A stretch of 64,000 nt of DNA from positions 24,745,447 through 24,809,446 of the forward strand of contig OX326959.1 in NCBI GenBank assembly GCA_946800325.1, read 5' to 3'. The translations under genes and the position numbers were made by a program. Shown one piece after another: positions 31,329 to 43,207 of the stretch. Each line of letters starts with the position of its first letter. Position 1 is the stretch's first letter. Under the pieces are notes generated by a model. That model saw nothing but the letters and a program-made list of their open reading frames with translations, did no database searches and was not told where the DNA came from. Source of the stretch: Luzula sylvatica (Eukaryota; Streptophyta; Magnoliopsida; Poales; Juncaceae).

Positions 31329-33677
31329 ATGGACTATTGTGCGAATATTTCGTTAAAAGAGGTCTTAAAGGAATTATGCTCCGAGTCTGTTTGGAAATAT
31401 GCGGTATTTTGGAGACTGAATGGTGGGACCCATCCGTAAGTCATTCACATTCTCACAACAAAATTTTCTCCCCATATTTTTATTAATCTTGTAATACAAT
31501 TTTATTAATCTTGACAGGTATTTAAAATGGGAGGATGGACATTTAGAGAATAGAAATGATTATAATGTGCCACTGTATTCCAATTATGAGAAAAATGCAA
31601 ATATTGAAGAAATATTTATACACATGCCTTATATTGGAGAAGGGTATGTGAATATGTTTCATTAATTGAAACCATTTTCAGAAATATGTTGATTGATATT
31701 TACGAAGGTCTATGATTTGTTAACTTATTCGTAATAACATTGTTATTTATTACAGGATAGTAAGCGAAGTTGCAAATACTGGTAATCATCAGTGGATTTT
31801 CGCAAACCAGTACCTAAATTCTCAATTATTAAATGTATGTTAATCTACATATCGTTATGTATTTTAATAGATTTGAGATTTTTGAATAAGAAGAAGAGCT
31901 AATTATTTGCACTTTGCAGTATTCAGAGGATTGGAAAATTCAGTTCTTAGCTGGAATAAATGTAATACTTGATTCTTATTATAAAATATAATTATATTTA
32001 CTAACTATGGCTCGTGATATGTTTTAGACGATTTTATTTGTACCGATCCTGAATATTGGTGTAGTTCAATTGGGTTCACTTCATATGGTATGTTTACAGT
32101 TTTACACTACACATCATCTCTTTGGATATTTTGCATAGATAACCCTGAAATATTTCATTTGAAATTTGTTTAATTTTTCAGGTTTTTGAAGATTCAAAAT
32201 TGGTGACACAAATCAAAGATTTATTCTCTGTGCTTTATCAAATTTCAGATGCTCAATCTCATGATTTCTTCAATAAAACAAACTCATCAGAACAATTGCC
32301 TATCAGTCCCGACAATTTTCCACATTTCACATTTAAGTCCAATTCTCAATGTCCAACTGCAAATGATATCCATCTCCAATCGTTCAACCCGAGTAACACG
32401 AACTTGCAATTTAGTCCCCAGTTTTGTTTACTCGAAAGTCAAAACGGAGTCGAAAATTCTACTCTAAACCCTTCAAATGAAATCTTGAAATTTAAAGATG
32501 ATGGTTTGTCAAAACACGAAAGAAAAAACAAAAATTGCGGAGTACAAATTAGAAAAAGAAAATCTGGAAGGACCGAAGTGAAAAAATGCCGGCCTAGAGA
32601 CAGACAACTAATCCAAGACAGGATAAAAGAACTACGGGAACTCGTTCCGAGTGGATCAAAGGCAATAAATAATTATCGGTCTATTTAATTTAAAAAAAAT
32701 AAAATAATGGCTTTTAAACGTAATTTCCATTAATGGAATCATGTTATATCTGCAGTGTAGCATAGATGTGCTTCTAGAAAAAACCGTGAAACAGATGATA
32801 TTTCTCGAGGGTGTTTCCACGCAAGCAAAGAAACTAAAGAACCAATCCAATTTCGACATACCTACGCGTATCCAAGAGGGTAAAATTGGCAATAATTTCC
32901 CATTAATAGTAGAAGAGCTCGATCAATCAGGCCACATCCTTATTGAGGTATTATTCGAAAACAATACATTTTTCATAAAAAAAAATAAAATTTTAATAAG
33001 GATGACGTGTTTGCAAGAGCTAATATGACTAAATTGAGAGCGATTTCAATTTTTTAATCAAATGACCATTATATCCCTATTTATGGTAATTAATATTTAT
33101 TATACATATATATTATTATTTATATCTTTCATGAAAAATGCAAAAAAAAAAATTCTAATATTATGAAAAAACCAAATCTAACCAATATATATTAATTTTC
33201 ATATTTAAATATGTATGACAAGTTACGATTTAATTATTTTTTTATGATGAAAAAAATTAAGAATAAAAATATTTTTTATATATGAAAGATTTTATTTGCA
33301 TGGTTTATGAAAAATAATAAACTAATAGATAAATGTAAGAAATATCTATCATCAATTCATCATTAATAGGCATAACGGTCATTTGATAAACACAAAAATT
33401 GAAATCACTCTCAATTTTGCCATGTTGGCTTTTGCAATAGCACCACTCTTTAATAATGGTGGTTAATTTTGTGCAGATGATTTGTAAGGAATATGATGTT
33501 TTTCTCGAAATGGCGCACATTATAAAGAATTTGCAATTAAATATAATCGAGGGAAATCTACATTACAAATCAGACAAATTGTGGGCACGATTTGTCATCG
33601 AGGTTTCAAAAGGATTTCACAAGCCTCAAATCTTATGGCCACTGATGCAATTACTACAACGCAATTCCCAATTTTAA
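31329..33677 (+). CDS. LHW-like bHLH transcription factor (bHLH155/157 group)
   Basis: Eight exons: 31329-31435, 31518-31643, 31756-31834, 31920-31961, 32028-32087, 32182-32661, 32756-32947, 33477-33677; all joins keep frame, giving 428 aa. The N-terminus (LKEVLKELCSESVWKYAVFWR, then TGNHQWIFAN and GVVQLGSL) is the bHLH-MYC_N regulatory domain of the LONESOME HIGHWAY family. Residues about 277-325 hold the atypical bHLH (RPRDRQLIQDRIKELRELVPSGSK, then CSIDVLLEKTVKQM), followed by the conserved tail (FLEMAHIIKNLQL, WARFVIE). LHW proteins pair with TMO5-type bHLH factors in vascular development; the role here is inferred. It is shorter than LHW itself (about 650 aa), nearer bHLH157. Intron 6 uses a GC donor; intron 7 holds a MITE. 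Confidence 0.9.
32662..32755 (+). other. GC-AG intron of the LHW-like gene
   Basis: The exon ends TCAAAG and the intron starts GCAATA; the acceptor is CTGCAG before TGTAGCATAGATGTG. Only this join gives SGSK-CSIDVLLE, the order conserved in LHW proteins. GC-AG is the main minor variant of U2 introns, but here positions +5/+6 are TA rather than the usual GT, so the site looks weak. Reading through would add INNYRSI-type residues and a stop. Confidence 0.75.
33000..33448. mobile_element. 449-bp MITE, copy 2, in intron 7 of the LHW-like gene, 8-bp TSD
   Basis: Same family and exact length as 8654-9102: TTGCAAGAGCTAATATGACTAAATTGAGAGCGATTTCAATTTT on the left and its inverse at the right. Direct repeats TTTAATAA flank it at 32992-32999 and 33449-33456. 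The outermost bases of the TIR have drifted (GGATGACG, GAGTGGTG). It leaves donor and acceptor intact (donor 52 bp upstream, acceptor 28 bp downstream). Confidence 0.9.
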
Positions 33678-33917
33678 TCAAACCCATGATATTATTATCT
33701 TATTGTAACAATTTCCCTTCAATTTTTCGAACGGTGATTTGTATGAAACAAGTAAAAGATTAGAATTCGAATCCAGAATTTGAAAACATAACTAGCAGTC
33801 AAAACGAACAAATTATTCACAAAACATTACGAGCCACCAAAAATACATCATAAAAGTTTAATCAGGCTCGTAGCATAAGAGGAATTCTTATCCTCACAAG
33901 AAATATCTACTACTTTT

Positions 33918-35473
33918 TTACACACGTCTACGAGTAAAACTTCTATTATTATTATTATTATTATTATTATGTTCGGGAAGTGCATCAGTAGTAAGTGCTC
34001 GTTTGAGAGGTAATATATTTGCTGACGTGGCAACATTGGAATCGTTGGGGTCCGCAACGGTAGCCAACAAATCTGAAAGCAACGAAGGACACGACTCTTC
34101 CAAGTACCCAAACCCTTCACTCTGCATTACAACTTTTTACAAGGGCATTTTTGTAATTCTCACACTTTTTTTTTTTGAACAAAATTAAAACAAAATTAAA
34201 ACTTTTGACTAACCACCGAGATTATCTCGGGAGGCGGTGAACTGGAGACACGCAGCCTTCAATTGAGGGCAGTTATGATGTTCTGCTAATGCCAGCGTCG
34301 TTGCTACTGTCGATGCAGTTATCTGCTGGACCAGTTTAACCTCGCAAAGGATTCTCAGCCTGTCTAATCCGTATCTGTCTGACGCGGCTAATAAATGCTG
34401 GACCATGTTAGCAGTTGAGCTTTCGTCTTCTTCTTCTTCTTGTTCGCCTTCTTCTCCTTTTTCGTTCTCTTCTATCACTAACTCGTCCGTGTATATGTAT
34501 CTTATCATCACCTTAACAAAATTAAACAAACCAATTAAATTTTATTAAAATATATTAAGGGGTATTTTTGATATTTTGTAGATTCTTAGAGGGTAAATAT
34601 GATATTTTTATTTTTTGAAAGGATAAATATGCAAATCTACCAAATCATGAAAGGGGTTTTTAGAAAATTGACGAAAATTAAAATTACCTTGAAGATAATG
34701 GGTTCGATGTCTTCGACAACGACTTTATCGAGATTAGGGTTTCCAATGGAGCCGAAGAATTGAGCTTTGAAGACGGGAGAACGAGTTGCGAGAATTCGCT
34801 TGTGGGCCCGGATCATCTCGTCGCCGACCTCGAATGTGATGTCACACCCGATGCCAGATGCCAACATCTGGTATAAGCCACGTCCTAAGTCGCTCGGAGG
34901 GACTGGAATGTAAAATCGACGAGGTGTTTCCGTTCTGTTCCTCACCACTCCTACTGTGCAGTTCAGTATTATACAATCGTCTTTTACATAGTCTGAAGTT
35001 TCGAGCGAAGTTCTCCTGTAGAATCTCTTGTATCCCCTACAAAAATGGCGAGATTAAAGTTTAATTATTAGTGATTTAATGGTGAATTGATCGATCAGTG
35101 TATACCACATGCTTCCTCGATATTTGAGTGTGTAAGGACCGTCTTGGAGAGAACGATCGAAATGGCTATGGACTTTGTGTCGTCCATTACCGCTCTGATC
35201 TACCAATGTCATTTCAAAAAGAGCTCGGACATCTACTCCTTCGCTAGCTAGTGCGATGAAGGCGGAGACATAGACCGAGTTATCATCAGGATTCTTCCCG
35301 TCTGGATAGAAATAGATCGCCCATTGGTAACCTCCCACGGAGAACACGTCACTCGAGATGTACTTGCCGATTCCCATTCCTTTGGCCAGTGAGAATCCTT
35401 TGACCACGTACTGGTGCGATCCGTTTACAGTCTCCATTATCGCTTTCGACCAGGATGCATCCTTTTCCGCCAT
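33918..35473 (-). CDS. BPM: MATH-BTB protein (BPM family), CUL3 ubiquitin-ligase adaptor
   Basis: Four exons (35473-35106, 35036-34688, 34511-34217, 34132-33918) with GT-AG introns give 408 aa, the usual BPM length. Residues about 10-145 are the MATH domain ([56 protein letters not shown]); about 190-320 the BTB/POZ domain ([46 protein letters not shown]), with a Glu-rich insertion after the last motif; then a BACK-like helix region and [21 protein letters not shown]. In the family MATH binds substrates (e.g. class I HD-Zip, ERF/AP2 factors) and BTB binds CUL3; nuclear and cytosolic. An (AAT)n tract encodes eight Asn near the C-terminus. Intact. Confidence 0.94.
33950..33970. repeat. (ATT)n microsatellite inside the BPM coding sequence
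   Basis: Seven to eight ATT units on the plus strand are AAT (Asn) codons on the coding strand, making an Asn run in the poorly conserved tail. Its length may vary between individuals without breaking frame. Confidence 0.85.
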
Positions 35474-35870
35474 TTCATCAGTATTTAGGGTTTCAGTCTT
35501 AAACCGAGTCGAAAACCTAGAAAACGAAATGGATTTACTTAGGGTTTGTGATCGAACTGCACTGACTGAGAAGAGATGGAAGCTTCAAAAAGGATTCAAG
35601 GTTTCCGAGAATCCATGGAGAGGATCGGTGAGAGGATGTGGGAGGAAGAAGGAAATGGCGGATCGGAGTTTGAACGGGGAAGTTATAAAACGCGACTGGA
35701 GATCCGACCCGTTTTGCCCAGATAATTGTAGGGGCCTGTTTATTCAGAATATCCAATAATAAATAAACGGTCGAGATAGGATTTTAACATACCTTTTTAA
35801 GAATGAAGGGTCAGGATTGAAGCTCAGAAAACACTAGGCGAGTTTATTAGTGAGACTAAGCTCGCAAAGA
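35474..35870. other. Bidirectional promoter region of BPM and COX7a-like genes
   Basis: Lies between the BPM start and the COX7a leader. On the minus strand a TATA-like TTTATAA occurs at 35690-35684, about 210 bp before the BPM ATG. Several translated frames here are leader or shadow and are not called. Confidence 0.5.
35684..35690 (-). promoter_or_regulatory. Probable TATA box of the BPM gene
   Basis: TTTATAA in the context GCGTTTTATAACTTCCCC on the minus strand. Spacing implies a leader of roughly 180 nt. Confidence 0.4.
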
Positions 35871-36477
35871 GAACCATTCGTCTGTAGTCAATCCCTAGTT
35901 TCTTCTCGACGACGCTTGCTTGGCTCTCTCTCCCGATCGATCGATCTCGGCGATTTCAATCGATTTTTCTCCTTTCAAGGTACTTTCCATCTCTTTTGGG
36001 CTAAAATCAATCTATGATTTGCTTACTTTTTTTTAATACATGATTAATCACTGATTTAGTAGATCTGTTTTCGGAATCTTGCTTTGGTTAGGTCTTGCCC
36101 CCTTTCTTGCTGAAATATTGTCCAGTGATACCTCAAATCTTACTTTCGTAAAAGTATTTGTGAGACCTTAAATCTTGTCCGTGTTAGTAGATATTCATAT
36201 CCATATTCTAGGTTTCGCAAAGAATTTTCAGATTAAAAAAATCGGATTAAAAGAATCAGTGTAATGACTAATGATCCTTGAAGAAGTATTAATAAATTGC
36301 TAGTGAATCACAGTACTGACCTTGTTTCAAGAACAGATCTTATTAATTTTGCTTCTATTTGTGGCTTTAATCTGTGCTTATTTTGGGATTCTAGCTGGAA
36401 TTAGATCTGAGAATAATCACTCGATAATTTTAATTATCTCAATTTCACTTAATTCCATTGAAATCTCATTTTAATAG
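35870..36477 (+). other. 5' UTR exon and leader intron of the COX7a-like gene
   Basis: Pyrimidine-rich leader (GTTTCTTCTCGACGACGC...CTCTCTCTCCCGATCGATCG) ends TTTCAAG|GTACTTTCC near 35978. The intron then runs to TTTTAATAG at 36477, immediately before the ATG. A leader intron of about 500 bp is typical of plant housekeeping genes and often boosts expression. Confidence 0.65.
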
Positions 36478-36803
36478 ATGTCAGAGGCACCATTTGTACC
36501 GAGGGAGAAGCTCTTCGAGAAGCAGAAATACTTTCAGTCCGTCGCAAAGTACACGTACCTGAAGGGCCGGTACGATAAAGTTACCTCGGTCGCCATCCCT
36601 CTCGCACTGGCCGCCTCCAGTCTCTTTCTCATTGTAAGCTCATTCTTCTTCCCATACACTTCTTCCAAATTTATCTAAAAACCCCCATTTTTTCTTTTTT
36701 ATAAAAAATATATACTTATCATTAATTCGAACTTTTATTTTGATTATATTATCAGGGTCGCGGGATATACAACATGTCTCATGGAATCGGCAAGAAGGAA
36801 TGA
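36478..36803 (+). CDS. Cytochrome c oxidase subunit 7a-like protein
   Basis: Exons 36478-36633 and 36756-36803, GT-AG intron of 122 bp at a codon boundary; 67 aa. The protein starts MSEAPFVPREKLFEKQKYFQ, has the basic segment YLKGRYDK, one hydrophobic helix (about 37-56, TSVAIPLALAASSLFLIGRG) and ends YNMSHGIGKKE. This is the plant COX7a-like small subunit of mitochondrial complex IV, a single-span inner-membrane protein. Length and ends match the family. The ATG directly follows the leader-intron acceptor. Nothing abnormal. Confidence 0.92.
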
Positions 36804-37469
36804 TAAAAGAACCTCCTTTTATTTTCAGAAAATTTGTGTTCTGTGAAAAATAAAAACTATTTCGAGTATTTTTGCATTTTAGTCCCTTTTTCTTTTGTTG
36901 GCTTTCATGTTCTTAACCACATGAAGAACAATGTTTAATGTTTAATGCTTATTGTTAATAAAGAAGATTCAATTTATCTATGCTTGTATTTTATTTTGTA
37001 TTTTTTGTCCGATTGTTTTACATTCGAGCCCTTCTATAAATTATAAAGCGCAAATATGCAAAATAATCCACATTATTATTATTATGTTACGAGATCGTAG
37101 CTGTACAAGTGGACAAATTTTTCTTTCTCGCACTGTAGCGTACAGCTACGGAAATAACTACAACTGCATGCACTAGGTAATTTTCTATAGTCTCGGGGTA
37201 TGCATTCATATTTCACTTACAAGTGGGACCCACATAATATATGTTTCTTTGGTGTATACTTAATTGTATGAAATAAGAGTAGCCATGATTTAAAATAATT
37301 TCTCTTCTCGTCGACTGAAGTCTCAAATGAGAGCGTTCTATTTCTGGACAAAGTTTCGAAGATACATAACTGCTTAGAAATCTCTCTCTAGAACTAAAAC
37401 CCTAGATAATTGCCGCCTCCAAACCCCAAGAAGAAATCTTTGGAGATACTAGAGCAGGTCTGATCGTCA
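36804..37469. other. Spacer and 5' leader of the WIYLD gene
   Basis: Contains the COX7a-like 3' UTR (tandem TTTAATGTTTAATGCTTATTGTTAATAAA near 36933, a likely polyadenylation region) and the WIYLD leader from about 37330. No transposon recognised. Confidence 0.5.
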
Positions 37470-38387
37470 ATGGCGTCGAGTTCGAGGGGAAAGGCGAAGG
37501 TACGCGTTTCTCTCTCGTTTAATCTTTCTGTTGAGTGATCTTGTTGGGTCGAAGCTTGTGAATCGGATTCTAGGGATAGTGCTTCGTACCGTGTTAGGTA
37601 CTGGTACTGGATCGGAGCTCGAAGTAATCTATTTTCCTACTGAGCTCTTGTGTCGTGTTCAACAAGATTGATCCGATCTTGTTTTAACAGTGCAAGTTTT
37701 TTGGGGGCGTTTGAATCGAGATTTCTTCTCATAATAAAGATCATTTAATTTAATATCGCTAATTTCTCTATTAATTAGAGACTAATAAGTGTGGAATGTA
37801 AACTCTTGCAGATAGGAATGAGAAGGATGGATGCTGCATATGATCGTCTCATACCAATGGGGTTCAAAAAACAAGAAATTTATAAAACCATTAATCACCT
37901 TATCAAGGTCTCATCTTTATTTCCTCTCCATGTACATCTCTCTGAAATCTTAATAATAAATAAGAATTATAAAACTAATTTTTAGGATGTATATGGAGAC
38001 GTAGACGCATGGAGAATCTTCGAGGAAGAAAGCTACCGTCCCGTAATAGAAAACCTTCTAGAACCAGCCGAAGAAGAGATGCAGCAAAAAGTGGCGGTAC
38101 TTCCCTTAATCTTAGTTTACCTAGTTAATTATGAAACGGAAATTTACTGATTTTGAGGGGCTTAAATGTAAATCTAGGAACGCGGATTTAGCGAGAGCGA
38201 TGATGAGAAGTTTAAAGATTGGAGGAGTAACGTGAAGAAGATTCCTGTGATGGACGAGAGTGAGCTCCGTAAGGTTTATGACTCGGACTCTGAAGGTCAT
38301 CTCAGGGCACCTTGTTTCGGGTATCTTAGCGAGACCGGGTCTGACTCCGAGTCTGACGATGGTGATGACGATGCATTGTTGAAATAG
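37470..38387 (+). CDS. WIYLD-domain protein
   Basis: Four exons (37470-37499, 37812-37907, 37986-38096, 38178-38387) with GT-AG introns, all joining in frame; 148 aa. After a basic start (MASSSRGKAK), residues about 11-65 form a WIYLD domain: MRRMDAAYDRLIPMGFKKQEI, a KTINHLIK helix, DVYGDVDAWRIFEEESYRPVIENLL. The rest is acidic and Ser/Asp-rich (ESDDEKF, SDSEGH, TGSDSESDDGDDD). The domain is also found at the N-terminus of SUVR histone methyltransferases, where in SUVR4 it binds ubiquitin. A nuclear ubiquitin-binding role is inferred for this short protein; no SET domain follows. Confidence 0.88.
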
Positions 38388-38986
38388 TTCGAGTCTAGCT
38401 AAGTAGATAATTAACTATTAAGTTTAGGAGATTTATGCATGAGAGGATATATAAGTTATCTATTGTATATAGTTTATGCTATGTTATGTTATGTTAAGGT
38501 TTATGTGTTGCTTGGGTTAACTTCATTCCATGCATCATGCATGCATTGCATGATGAAGCTTTTAGGTTTCAGAACAATTCATTTTCGGTCAATTCAAGTT
38601 TCGAAATATTTGAATTTCAAGTCATTTTGCTTTCGAGACATTTGGTTTTCAATTCATTATGATGCGGGTCACATACGAGTCAATTTAGAATTTGAATATA
38701 TTTGTAACAAATAACTTACATTAGTATATCGATTGAAATGAAATACAATGGTCTTTTATTCTAAATGTCAATAGATATGATCAATATTAACATAGCTATT
38801 TCAGCACGAATATGTAATTATTGGTATTTAATATTTATACCTTTTTCAGTCTTAATAAATCATTTTATAATTTTAGTGACATATAGTTTATGGTGGTGAC
38901 TATCAATATATCATTTTTGCACCTAATTTAATAATTTTATGTATTTGAATGTCAAATAAGGAAATAGACTTTTGCAACTAATATTA
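38388..38986. other. 3' flank of the WIYLD gene
   Basis: No gene; AT-rich. The frame at 38439-38714 crosses the 3' UTR and is not called. Confidence 0.5.
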
Positions 38987-39016
38987 CTAGGAGTTACCTT
39001 GTTCCGCTTCGGAAAT
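38987..39016 (-). mobile_element. Helitron 3' terminus, minus orientation
   Basis: On the minus strand the stem TTCCGAAGCGGAA (39013-39001) is followed by CAAGGTAACTC and CTAG (38990-38987), then T. The element extends rightward, at most to the Helitron starting at 39932; its own 5' end is not resolved. Confidence 0.55.
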
Positions 39017-39931
39017 ATAAAATAGAGAATTTATGACGCGAAATTATTACTTTTCTTTCATAGTTTATATTTTAGCAAATTATAAAAAAAATATTATCTT
39101 CTATTTTTTTTTATGAAATTATAAAATATTCATGCCATGTATTTTAAATTGTATAGGAGATATATTTTATTTTTGATAGTTGTGACTTGTGAGGCTATAA
39201 AAAAAAATTTGTTCATATTTTGTTTTAAATTTTATAAATATATACATGATTCATTATACTATACATGTTTTATTATTATACTATTTTATTCAACAATATT
39301 ATATGAATATTATATGCATTGTACCTTAAAGGATAATAATATGTGTTTTTTCAATAGAGATAATGCTATAATTGTTGTGTAAATATTTTAAAATAAAAAA
39401 TATTATGTTTAAAATAAGTATTATTATAAATTTCTTAGATATTAATACTGTATTGGAATATACCATGAATTAATTTATATATTAAAATAAGTATTAATAT
39501 GAATTTATTTAGATATTCTTAGTATATTCATTTTATTTGTTCATTATTGCGTCTTGTTGCAAGATTGACTACAAAAATTATACAATACTAAATATTTTTT
39601 ATTATTTTGACTCGTTACGCGATTGGCTACCAAAATGATAAACACACAAAATCATGTTAATTATTGTCACTCATTACACGATTGGCTACGAAAATGATGA
39701 AACATAAAATTAGTAAGAATGACAATTGTCGTCTTCTTGTTCATTTGGAAATTTAAATTAAAAACTTAACCCTTTGAATAACTCATTACACTGAAGTTAC
39801 ATAGTAAATGTGACATAAAATCGTGGAAATTGTATGATTAGAATGAAAATCTTAAAGAAAATTGTATAGATTAGAATGAAAATTGTACACACGGTGTGGA
39901 GCTGTGGTCAATTCAATTTTCTTGTGTCACA

Positions 39932-41139
39932 TCATCACTCTTTTTTTAACCATAGGATTATGATATGTGGCAAAATTTAGTCCATTGATTAATCTTTGAT
40001 TTTTTATAAACATTTTTTGTTTGTAGCCATTTGAGTGTCCCTTATTTTACACTATGTTTTAAGAATTTTTAGAAAACCACATCATCATATATTAATGATA
40101 TGGACTATTATTACTGGTTAGGTCCATGTTGTACTAAGTTTATTTAATTATTTATCATTTCACATAAAATTATATGATCAAATGTGAATCCAATGGAAGA
40201 TGAAAATATTATATATAAAATATTAATAACTTAATATGTAATATTATAAACATACAACATATAGTAGTATTATTTTCAGAATTTTAATTTTAAAAGTTCA
40301 TCAAATATATCCGTCTTGTTTTTCTCTTTATTTTGACATCCATATTAGTATAATTCATACATACTATTTTCCATAATTTTAATTTGTAACATATTATGTA
40401 TGCAAAAAGTGTATTTTTACAAAATAAAATTTTTATTATTTCATTTACACAATTGAATTTTCAATATTAATATTTATTTTTAAAAAATCATAACTATACT
40501 AATACCATATAATACTAAGTTTAATATATTTGTGTTTGTAATAAAAGAAAATCATATTTATTTTTTGAAAAATAAAAGAATAAAAAACGTTTAACCATCA
40601 AAATAATTTCTTAAATTTATACACACTTATCAAATAATAATGTTAGTTTTAAAAATATAAAACTAAAAAAAATCATATGATATAAAATAATTTATGTTTA
40701 TGTTATGCTAAATTAATTTTTGTATTATTTATTAAATTATTTTCACTATTAAGTATGATATTATTTATAATTTTCATTGCATTATGTAATTAATGATATG
40801 TTACTACACATGTTGTATGATTGGTTATTTTTATATTTGATATTGTATGAAATATTGTGAGTAACAATGAAATAATATTTGTTATGTTTTTTGTAAAATC
40901 ATATTATACTTCTTATATTATTATTATACAATGTCATTAATATAGATGTATTTAAAAAAATGAAATTTATTTTCATCATAATGTAAAATAATTATAAAAT
41001 ATATATAAACATACACAAATTAATTTAAATAATTATCTTATGAAATGCATTTATCAATATTATCATATTTATATGTACTTTGTATTACAATGAAGAACAT
41101 AATTAACATTCTCGCCGCGTAGCGCGAGTATGCTCCTAG
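39932..41139 (+). mobile_element. Non-autonomous Helitron, 1208 bp, reference copy of the family
   Basis: Starts TCATCACTCTTTTTTTAACC after A and ends with the stem CTCGCCGCGTAGCGCGAG, ATGCTC and CTAG (41136-41139) before T. Start and end were fixed by comparison with 62689-63928, which aligns across the whole length. The interior is AT-rich with no coding capacity. It lies within a series of 79-bp tandem units (one before it, two to three after it). Confidence 0.88.
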
Positions 41140-41140
41140 T

Positions 41141-41318
41141 TAGAATGAAAATTGTACACACGGTGTGGAGCCGTGGTCAATTCGGAAACTTTTAATAGCT
41201 TCTTATAAATCTTATAAATTATAATGAAAATTGTACACACGGTGTGGAGCTGTGGTCAATTCGGAAACTTTTAATAGCTTCTTATAAATCTTATAAATTA
41301 GAATGAAAATTGTATGAT
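41141..41318. repeat. 79-bp tandem repeat
   Basis: Units start TAGAATGAAAATTGTACACACGGTGTGGAG at 41141 and (TATAATG) at 41220, with a partial third at 41299. A partial related unit occurs at 39872-39916, on the other side of the Helitron, so the Helitron appears to have landed in this array. Confidence 0.85.
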
Positions 41319-41319
41319 G

Positions 41320-41988
41320 TTTACCACATACATTTTGTACAATTTGACAGACTATTTTGTTTCTTATTGTCGTCATTATAATGAAAATAATGAATTTCTT
41401 AATGAAATATAAATGAAACTTACTAATGTCATAAAACTGAACTCCAAGAATCAGTAGTGATGTATTATCATTGGATACATTGTAATGAAAATCGAATAAC
41501 AATATATTATTTTTTAAATTAATATATCATTGTCAAAAAAATGACATCATATCTACACAAAAAAATATATTAACATATAAAAACAATGCAGGTTGCATCA
41601 AAATACATTATAATTACACAAAATAAAAATATTAATTCCTGCTTGTTATTTTAAATTTTCGCATCAAATGTTGAAATCTAACTTTCATATCTAATTTTGA
41701 CAACATTGGATTGAAATCTAATATTAGTTTAAAAAATATTATATTGTCGCCAAAAAATAATTTATTAATACTGAAAAATATGCATTGACATGAGAAATAA
41801 TATATTAACACAAAAAATTTATAAATATTAGTTTTAAAAGACATTATATATATTTGTAAAAGAATTATATTGTGGTTACAAAATATTGATTATGGAACAG
41901 TTATATTGGAGGGACTAAATTTCTTCTTTCTCCACGAATATACACTGTGCTAATTATATTTGAGGCCATCTGCTCTTCTCCTAGTTTT
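41320..41988. other. AT-rich spacer
   Basis: No gene; short AT-rich repeats only. Confidence 0.4.
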
Positions 41989-42184
41989 CCTCACATTTTT
42001 TCCGATCTCAATTAACACCTTAATTAGATTGACGAATTAACGATTAATACATAAATAATAATTTTTAAATATTTATAACTAATTGTTAATTTATAAGGAT
42101 CTTAATTACACATCAAATTTTTGCTAATTATGCATTAATCGTTAATTCACCATACTAATTATTTGAGTTGTGGAAAATGTGAGG
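41989..42184. mobile_element. Fold-back MITE, about 196 bp
   Basis: CCTCACATTTTTTCC...ACGAATTAACGATTAATACATAA pairs with TTATGCATTAATCGTTAATTC...GGAAAATGTGAGG. The GAATTAACGATTAAT core also occurs in the TIRs of 1508-1758, so they may be related. No clear flanking duplication. Confidence 0.65.
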
Positions 42185-43207
42185 ATATGGAAGGGGAAAT
42201 TTGAATTTCCCATTATATTTTTACAAAGAAAAAGGGTTCAAAAGGAAATAAAAACTATACATCAAACTTTGTCAACATACAACAGACAAAACCTAATACA
42301 TTACCCAAAGCAATCCATTACCAATTTGTAAGGATATTAATAAAAATTTCAAATTTGCAAATTTAGTTCTTTTGCATATTCTTTGGGGGAAAGATATTAG
42401 ATTTTCGTCAGATGCTCAGATGCTCTTGCGAAAGTGTTTAACCGTGCTTTTTGGTACGTGAGCATGAAAAAAAAGTTAATTGAGTCATTTTCGCCGAGCC
42501 TTCTGGCGAAAAAGAATAATAATATATTTTTTAATTATTTATAATTGTTTTTAATTTTAAAATAGCAAAAAAAAAAAGGAAAAAAAAATTATGTACTTTT
42601 GCCAGCCTGTCGAAAGTGCAGGTACCAGCACCCGTTCATGAACTTTTCTGTAAGATTTTAGGTACCTATATGTAAATATGTCATTATTTTTTACTGGTAT
42701 GACTAAATTGAACTATGTTTATTTTGTTAGATTTGTTATTTTGTGTAGAATAATTGTGTGAAATTTGATAGTTTTATCTTGAATTTATAATTACTTAAAT
42801 ATTTTTATTAATTATTAGTTTATGTGAAAAATCAGCATTACATATTTTTTTGTGATGTTTAAAATTCTAAAAAAATTATCTCTGTATTCTTAATTTGTTT
42901 GCGCATCTTTTTCATGTTTGGAGATTTATCTGTTTAATTCGGTAAAAAAAAGATAACGAGGAGGTGCAATAATTGGAGAGCGTATAATTACACCCAATTT
43001 TATATTTTCAACCCTTCGAATTATTGCACCTCGCACTCGCTATTCTCGTGTGTCAAATTTTATATTTAAACCAGTTAAATATTGCAAAAGGAGTCCGAAA
43101 GGTGAAAATGTATCTTTCCACTAACCGGCACCAATAAAACAAAGGAAACACAAATGAAGTTGCAATATTTTCATTCTACCTTTTGTACTTCATCAAAATT
43201 CCAAGGT
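42185..43207. other. AT-rich spacer with a 72-bp inverted repeat
   Basis: No gene. At 42961-43032 GAGGTGCAATAATT is repeated inverted as AATTATTGCACCTC about 44 bp apart. The rest is AT-rich. Confidence 0.45.
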
